DNA from: Clostridiales bacterium
GTDB taxonomy: Bacteria; Bacillota; Clostridia; Tissierellales; Dethiosulfatibacteraceae
Direction of reading: 5' to 3'
Length of the DNA: 10,369 bases
Assembly (NCBI GenBank): GCA_003539375.1
Contig: DPPH01000052.1
Coordinates: 57,430 to 67,798 of the forward strand
Shown here: one piece after another, positions 5,980 to 10,369 of the stretch
How positions within the stretch are numbered: position 1 is the stretch's first letter
How the letters are laid out: every line of letters starts with the position of its first letter
Notes under the pieces: model-generated
What the model was told of the DNA's origin: nothing
Databases searched by the model: none
The model's input: only the letters and a program-made list of their open reading frames with translations
Program-made: the position numbers and the translations under genes

Positions 5980-6516
5980 ATGAAAGAATTATCGCTACAT
6001 ATACTTGATATAGTTACTAATTCAATAGATGCTGGTGCAAATTTAATAGAAATAGAAGTGAAAGCTGATACTAAAAAAAATTACTTAAGGATTAATATTA
6101 AAGATAACGGAAAAGGTATGAGTAAAGAAACTGTAGAAAAAGTTACAAACCCCTTCTTCACATCTAGAAAGGTAAGAAATGTAGGTCTAGGATTACCTTT
6201 TTTAAAATTAGCAGCTGAACAATGTGATGGTTTTCTAAAAATACAATCTGAAGAAAATATCGGTACTGAAGTAACAGCAGAATTCAAATTAAACCATATA
6301 GATAGAGCACCATTAGGAAAAATTGAAGAAAGTATATCAACTATATTGAATTTTCATCAAAATTTTGATTTAATATACATACATGATGTAAATGGGAAAA
6401 GGTTTGTATTTGATACTAATGAAGTTAAGGAAATTCTTGAAGACCTTAGCATTAGAAGTCCAAAAGTCTTGATGTGGATAAAAGACTATATAAAGGAAAA
6501 CATTGATAAAATATAA
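5980..6516 (+). CDS. GHKL ATPase (histidine-kinase-like ATP-binding protein)
   Basis: 178 residues. The first 105 form a HATPase domain: N-box helix ILDIVTNSIDAGAN with N14 (8-21), G1 box KDNGKGM (41-47), an F-box-like NPFFTSRK (57-64), and G2 box VGLGLPFLK (68-76). NSIDAGA and the lid resemble sensor histidine kinase and MutL-type domains more than RsbW, so this is not a copy of the RsbW-like protein at 3230. There is no phospho-acceptor His domain, sensor or membrane segment. The C-terminal 70 residues (FDLIYIHDVNGKRFVFDTNEVKEI and on) form a small domain I do not recognise. AGGAGG (5970-5975) lies four bases before the ATG. Proteins of this type recur in clostridial hydrogenase clusters; the substrate is unknown. 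Confidence 0.82.
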   Translation: MKELSLHILDIVTNSIDAGANLIEIEVKADTKKNYLRINIKDNGKGMSKETVEKVTNPFFTSRKVRNVGLGLPFLKLAAEQCDGFLKIQSEENIGTEVTAEFKLNHIDRAPLGKIEESISTILNFHQNFDLIYIHDVNGKRFVFDTNEVKEILEDLSIRSPKVLMWIKDYIKENIDKI

Positions 6517-6518
6517 AC

Positions 6519-6550
6519 GATTTTAAATAAGAAAAACTTATGTTAAAATC
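6519..6550 (+). terminator. Bulged hairpin after the sensor operon, no T-run
   Basis: Bases 6519-6531 pair with 6537-6550: eight base pairs, one bulged G (6542), five base pairs and an AAAAA loop. It begins two bases after the last stop codon, where a terminator is expected, but is followed by ATTTACC and not a T-run. It may be a 3' mRNA-stabilising hairpin or a weak terminator. Its right arm lies where a -35 box for the rnf promoter would be. Confidence 0.4.
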
Positions 6551-6560
6551 ATTTACCTTG

Positions 6561-6569
6561 TGTTATAAT
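6561..6569 (+). promoter_or_regulatory. Extended -10 promoter of the rnf operon
   Basis: TG (6561-6562), one base, then a perfect TATAAT (6564-6569). No good -35 is found at 16-18 bases (best GTTAAA at 6542-6547). Transcription would start near 6576, leaving a leader of about 49 bases that contains an A/T-rich stem-loop (6577-6604) and the AGAGGTG ribosome site at 6611-6617. A separate promoter means rnf need not depend on the sensor operon's promoter. Confidence 0.65.
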
Positions 6570-6624
6570 GTATGAGTTAATAATGTATACAATAAACATA
6601 TTAATTAGTTAGAGGTGATAATCA

Positions 6625-7953
6625 ATGAGTAGTAAAGGGTTAACTTTTAGAGGAGGCATACATCCACCTCACTTTAAAGAGCAAACGGAAAAAAGTCCAA
6701 TTGAAGAGGCTTTTTTACCGGAGGAAGTAATAATTCCCCTTCATCAGCATATTGGAGCACCATGTGAGCCGACTGTAAAAGTAGGAGATATGGTTAAGGT
6801 AGGACAAAAGATAGGAGATACTAAAGCTTTTGTATCAGCTCCTATTCACTCAAGTGTTTCTGGTATAGTTACTAAAATCACAAAACACAATACTCCTACA
6901 GGAGCAAAAGTAACAAGTGTTGTTATAAAAAGTGACGGTAAACAGGAAATATCTGAAGAAGTGCAGCCAAAAGGAGATTTAGAATCTCTTGAAAAGGATG
7001 AGATACTAAAAATTGTTAGAGAAGCAGGACTTACAGGAATGGGAGGAGCAGGTTTTCCAACTCATGTTAAATTAAGTCCTCCGAAAGAGAAAAAGATTGA
7101 CATAGTAATTATTAACGGTGCCGAATGTGAGCCATACTTGACATCAGACCATAGAATGATGCTGGAGCATCCTGATAAAGTAGTATTAGGTACTAAAGCA
7201 GTTATGAAAGCTTTAGGTGTTACAAGAGGAGTAATAGGAATAGAAAAAAACAAGCCTGATGCTATTAAATCTATGAAAGAAGCTGTAAAGAATGAGGAAA
7301 ACCTTGAAATAGCAGAACTTCAAACTAAATATCCACAAGGTGGAGAAAAAAGTTTAATTTATGCTGTTACAAAAAGAGAGGTTCCATCAGGAGGACTACC
7401 AATGGATGTAGGTGCTGTTGTACAAAACATCGGAACGGTTTCAGCCTTATCTGATGCTATCACTACAGGAATGCCCGTAGTCCAGAGAGTAGTTACAATA
7501 ACAGGAAGTGCTGTAAAAGAACCTAAAAATTTACTTGTCAAAATTGGTACAAAATTTGAAGATGTAATTAACCAGTGTGGTGGTTATACAGAAGATTTAG
7601 GTAAACTTATCAATGGTGGACCAATGATGGGTATATCACAGTTTACAGACCAAGTTCCGGTAATTAAAGGAACTTCAGGAATATTAGTTCTGAATGAATT
7701 AGATGCACAGAAACCTGAACCATCTAATTGTATAAGATGTGGTAAGTGTGTTGATATATGTCCAAGTGGTCTACAACCACTAATGATAAGCAGAAATTCT
7801 TTATTGAGAAGATTTGAAGAAGCTGAAGCATATAATGCTATGGATTGTATTGAATGCGGTTCATGTTCTTTTATATGCCCTTCAAAACGACCTCTTGTTG
7901 ATGCTATAAGAGTAGCAAAGCAGGAAATAATTGCTAAAAGAAAGAAAAACTAA
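6625..7953 (+). CDS. rnfC: Rnf complex subunit RnfC (NADH-site, Fe-S subunit)
   Basis: 442 residues, the usual length for clostridial RnfC. It is the peripheral cytoplasmic subunit of the ferredoxin:NAD+ oxidoreductase (Rnf), which exchanges electrons with NAD(H). It shows the RnfC start TFRGGIHPPHFK (7-18), a barrel-sandwich segment (about 40-105), the NADH/FMN fold shared with NuoF with GMGGAGFPTHVKL (138-150) and NGAECEPYLTSDHRMM (164-179), an SLBB-type region (about 285-340), and two [4Fe-4S] motifs: C369, C372, C375, C379 and C408, C411, C414, C418, each ending in CP. AGAGGTG lies seven bases before the ATG. It is the first gene of the rnfCDGEA(B) order standard in clostridia. Confidence 0.97.
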   Translation: MSSKGLTFRGGIHPPHFKEQTEKSPIEEAFLPEEVIIPLHQHIGAPCEPTVKVGDMVKVGQKIGDTKAFVSAPIHSSVSGIVTKITKHNTPTGAKVTSVVIKSDGKQEISEEVQPKGDLESLEKDEILKIVREAGLTGMGGAGFPTHVKLSPPKEKKIDIVIINGAECEPYLTSDHRMMLEHPDKVVLGTKAVMKALGVTRGVIGIEKNKPDAIKSMKEAVKNEENLEIAELQTKYPQGGEKSLIYAVTKREVPSGGLPMDVGAVVQNIGTVSALSDAITTGMPVVQRVVTITGSAVKEPKNLLVKIGTKFEDVINQCGGYTEDLGKLINGGPMMGISQFTDQVPVIKGTSGILVLNELDAQKPEPSNCIRCGKCVDICPSGLQPLMISRNSLLRRFEEAEAYNAMDCIECGSCSFICPSKRPLVDAIRVAKQEIIAKRKKN

Positions 7954-7967
7954 AGGGAGGAGATAAT

Positions 7968-8903
7968 ATGGAAAATAAGGTTCTAGCCACATCATCACCG
8001 CATATAAGATCTAAAGATAATACTACAAAGGTCATGCTGGATGTAATTATTGCTCTTCTTCCTGCAGTTATTGCCAGTATATACTACTTTGGCTTCGACT
8101 CAATAAAGTTGACAAGTATAGCGGTAATTTCAGCAGTAGCAACTGAAGCAATAATTCAAAAATTATTAAAAAAGGAAGTAACGATAAAAGACTTAAGTGC
8201 AGTAGTAACAGGAATATTATTAGCATTTAACTTGCCACCATCTGCACCTTGGTGGATACCTTTAATAGGTTCTGTATTTGCCATAGCTGTTGCAAAACAA
8301 GTTTTTGGTGGGATAGGTCATAACTTTATAAATCCAGCTTTAGCTGGAAGGGCTATGCTACTAGCATCCTGGCCAACAAAAATGCTTGGATGGGAAAATC
8401 CAGCGGGAGTTGATGCTGTATCAGCTGCAACACCTTTACAAATTGTAAAGGGAGCAGAGGGCACATTACAACCTTTATCTGATGTAATATTTGGTAGAGT
8501 ACCTGGTTGTATTGGTGAAACATCAGCGATTCTGTTGATAATTGGTGGTATATACTTACTCTACAGAGGAGTTATATCTTGGAAGATACCAGTATCTTAT
8601 ATAGGAACAGTTGCTGTAATAGCATATATATATGAAGGTAGTTTATTATTAGTAGGATATCATGTTTTTGGTGGAGGACTACTATTGGGAGCTATTTTTA
8701 TGGCTACAGATTATGCATCCAGTCCTGTAACACCGAAAGGTAAGATTATATTTGGTATAGGAGCTGGTGTGCTTACTATGTTAATAAGGATTTTTGGGGC
8801 AACTCCAGAAGGTGTTTCCTATTCGATTCTACTTATGAATGTAGCTACACCTATCATAGAGAAATATACACAACCAAGAGTATTTGGAGGTGCTAAAAAA
8901 TGA
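7968..8903 (+). CDS. rnfD: Rnf complex membrane subunit RnfD (flavin-bearing)
   Basis: 311 residues, an integral membrane protein with about eight to ten hydrophobic segments. It carries a covalently bound FMN through a phosphoester to a threonine, placed by the flavin transferase ApbE. The likely site is T155 in DAVSAATPL (149-157); the usual motif is D-x-x-S/T-G-A-T and here the Gly is Ala, a change tolerated in RnfD proteins. Other family marks are GHNFINPALAGRAM (117-130) and the MATDYASSPVTP segment (245-256). GGGAGG lies a few bases before the ATG. Its stop codon overlaps the rnfG start (ATGA). Confidence 0.95.
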   Translation: MENKVLATSSPHIRSKDNTTKVMLDVIIALLPAVIASIYYFGFDSIKLTSIAVISAVATEAIIQKLLKKEVTIKDLSAVVTGILLAFNLPPSAPWWIPLIGSVFAIAVAKQVFGGIGHNFINPALAGRAMLLASWPTKMLGWENPAGVDAVSAATPLQIVKGAEGTLQPLSDVIFGRVPGCIGETSAILLIIGGIYLLYRGVISWKIPVSYIGTVAVIAYIYEGSLLLVGYHVFGGGLLLGAIFMATDYASSPVTPKGKIIFGIGAGVLTMLIRIFGATPEGVSYSILLMNVATPIIEKYTQPRVFGGAKK

Positions 8904-9496
8904 TGCAGAATGAAATTGTTAAATTAGGCATAGTACTTTTAATTATTACTTCAATTGCTGGAGGATTGCTGGCTTTTTCTAATACAGTGACAGCAGATTT
9001 AATAGTTGAAGCTGAAGAAGCAGCAAGTTCCGGTCCTGAAGTAGCAATGGCTGTAGTACCTGGATCTGCTAAATTTGTAAATATAGAAGAAGGTTTAGTA
9101 GAAGAGATAAAATCTGAAAACGATAAATTTATTGATGGTAAAAAAGCAGTAGATGAAAATGGAAATACTGTTGGATACGGAATAAGAACATTGAGTACAG
9201 TTGCAGGTTATGGTGGAGATATGGAGCTCTTTGTAGGTATTTCTCCCGATGGAGAAGTAGTAGGAACAAAAGTGCTTTCAATGGCTGAAACTCCTGGACT
9301 AGGTACAAATGTTCAAAATCAGGAATTCAAGGATCAGTATCTTGGCAAAACAACAGACATGAATATAGAAGTAGTTAAATCCGGAGTAAGTGAGGATAAT
9401 CAAATTCAAGCTGTGGCTGGAGCAACTTTTTCTTCAAATTCTTATACTAGTGCTGTAAACAATGCCTTAAGTATCTTTGAAGAATATATAAAATAG
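8900..9496 (+). CDS. rnfG: Rnf complex subunit RnfG (FMN-binding)
   Basis: 198 residues: one N-terminal membrane anchor (about 6-29) and an extracytoplasmic FMN-binding domain. ETPGLGT (130-136) and the flavin attachment region AVAGATFSSNS (171-181) identify it, with T176 as the expected flavinylated residue. The residues before it differ from the usual D-x-x-S/T-G-A-T: Q170 replaces Asp and A173 replaces Ser/Thr. Two adjacent ATGs exist (8900 and 8903). GGAGGTG (8886-8892) is seven bases before 8900 and ten before 8903, so 8900 is preferred; it overlaps the rnfD stop and implies coupled translation. Confidence 0.94.
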   Translation: MMQNEIVKLGIVLLIITSIAGGLLAFSNTVTADLIVEAEEAASSGPEVAMAVVPGSAKFVNIEEGLVEEIKSENDKFIDGKKAVDENGNTVGYGIRTLSTVAGYGGDMELFVGISPDGEVVGTKVLSMAETPGLGTNVQNQEFKDQYLGKTTDMNIEVVKSGVSEDNQIQAVAGATFSSNSYTSAVNNALSIFEEYIK

Positions 9497-9504
9497 GAGG
9501 GTTT

Positions 9505-10104
9505 ATGATGAACATAGTTAAAAATTTAAAAAACGGAATAATAAAAGAAAACCCTATATTTGTTCAACTTCTAGGAATGTGTCCAACTCTTGCTGTTACA
9601 ACATCTGCATTAAATGGCTTGGGAATGGGATTAGCTACTACAACGGTTTTAATTGGATCTAATATAGTAATAGCATCTTTAAGAAAGCTTATACCTAATA
9701 AAATTAGAATTCCAGTTTTTATAGTAGTAATTGCAACATTCGTTACATTAATAGATATGTTTATGCATGCATATGCATTAGAATTATATAAATCATTAGG
9801 GTTATTTATTCCTTTGATAGTTGTTAACTGTTTAATACTTGGTAGAGCTGAATCTTACGCTTCAAAAAATAGTGTAGTACCATCTATCTTCGATGCAATT
9901 GGAATGGGTATAGGATTTACTTTAGCTCTTACAGTATTAGGAATGGTTAGAGAATTATTAGGAAGTGGAAGTTTATTTGGAGCTACTATTTTAGGTGGAT
10001 CTTTTGAACCAGCTCTGATAATGATTCTACCGCCGGGAGCATTTTTGGCTTTAGGATTTTTAATTGGTTTGGTTAATTTCATTTCCAGAAAAAAAGCAGC
10101 TTAA
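9505..10104 (+). CDS. rnfE: Rnf complex membrane subunit RnfE
   Basis: 199 residues with about six membrane segments, homologous to NqrD. Together with RnfA it forms the pseudo-symmetric membrane core that holds an iron centre by cysteines of both subunits. Here C26 in LLGMCPTLAVT and C109 in VVNCLILGRAE are the expected ligands. GIIKENPIFVQLLG (11-24) is the standard RnfE start. ATG codons lie at 9505 and 9508; AGGAGG (9495-9500) is four bases from the first and seven from the second, so translation may begin at 9508, one residue shorter. The ribosome site overlaps the rnfG stop codon. Confidence 0.95.
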   Translation: MMNIVKNLKNGIIKENPIFVQLLGMCPTLAVTTSALNGLGMGLATTTVLIGSNIVIASLRKLIPNKIRIPVFIVVIATFVTLIDMFMHAYALELYKSLGLFIPLIVVNCLILGRAESYASKNSVVPSIFDAIGMGIGFTLALTVLGMVRELLGSGSLFGATILGGSFEPALIMILPPGAFLALGFLIGLVNFISRKKAA

Positions 10105-10118
10105 AAGGAGGATAAAAG

Positions 10119-10369
10119 ATGAATTATTTTAGTATATTCATAGGAGCAGTACTTGTTAATAACTTTGTATTAGCTAAATTCCTAGGTATTTGTCCTTTTT
10201 TAGGGGTTTCTAAAAAGGTAGAAACTGCCTTAGGTATGGGAGTAGCTGTTACATTCGTTATGACCCTAGCTTCTATAATGACTTATTTAGTACAGGTTAC
10301 AATTTTAGATAATTTTGGATTACAATATTTGCAAACAATAGCTTTTATTTTAATAATCGCTTCATTAGT
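10119..10369 (+). CDS. rnfA: Rnf complex membrane subunit RnfA (cut by window end)
   Basis: The frame is open from the ATG at 10119, seven bases after AGGAGG, to the last base; 83 residues are visible of about 190. NYFSIFIGAVLVNNFVLAKF followed by LGICPFLGVS is the RnfA/NqrE signature, with C25 the first of its two iron-centre cysteines. The second (an NCA-type motif in relatives) lies beyond the window. Two hydrophobic segments are seen before the cut and a third is entered. rnfB is expected next, from the clostridial gene order. Confidence 0.95.
   Translation, partial: MNYFSIFIGAVLVNNFVLAKFLGICPFLGVSKKVETALGMGVAVTFVMTLASIMTYLVQVTILDNFGLQYLQTIAFILIIASL

Noticed and set aside
6540..6605. Rex operator at the rnf promoter
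   Set aside because: Half-site-like pieces such as TGTTAA occur, but no pair with a four-base spacer gives a convincing match on either strand.
1..10369. Mobile elements, CRISPR arrays, phage or toxin-antitoxin genes
   Set aside because: No transposase, integrase, spaced repeat array or terminal repeats were found; base use is even through the window and the tRNA shows no integration scar.

Overview
The window is AT-rich DNA of a low-GC, Gram-positive, anaerobic fermenter, most likely a member of the Clostridia. The Tissierellales or a nearby order are plausible, but the sequence alone does not fix the family. The evidence is strong AGGAGG-type ribosome binding sites, A/T-rich codon choice, ferredoxin-based genes (an Rnf complex and a [FeFe]-hydrogenase-like protein), and a site matching the clostridial Rex redox operator.

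Layout. (1) Bases 1-177 are the 3' end of coaE (dephospho-CoA kinase). (2) Bases 242-1279 are a monocistronic nicotinate phosphoribosyltransferase gene with an extended -10 promoter. (3) A tRNA-Leu(GAG) gene lies at 1361-1447 behind its own strong promoter. (4) An M29-type aminopeptidase gene (2680-1451, minus strand) runs toward the tRNA. Its probable terminator lies on the far side of the tRNA, so its transcript would cover the tRNA in antisense. (5) Bases 2881-6516 hold six co-directional, tightly packed genes: DRTGG-domain protein, RsbW-like ATPase, a sensory-type [FeFe]-hydrogenase-like iron-sulfur protein, a second DRTGG-like protein, a PHP-domain phosphoesterase and a second GHKL ATPase. 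(6) From 6625 to the window end is the rnf operon, rnfC-D-G-E-A, with rnfA cut off; rnfB is expected beyond.

How the parts may work together. The Rnf complex oxidises reduced ferredoxin with NAD+ and pumps Na+ or H+. The six-gene cluster looks like a signalling module, not a metabolic one. Its hydrogenase-like protein keeps the four cysteines that hold the H-cluster but has lost residues used for fast proton transfer and for tuning the cluster. It is surrounded by GHKL ATPases of the kind that phosphorylate partner proteins and by small DRTGG regulatory domains. An inverted repeat matching 12 of 14 fixed positions of the clostridial Rex operator overlaps the -35 box of the cluster's promoter, so expression probably follows the NADH/NAD+ ratio. 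The most interesting reading is a hydrogen- or redox-sensing module, itself under NADH control, placed beside the enzyme complex that interconverts ferredoxin and NADH. The link between the module and rnf is inference from position only.
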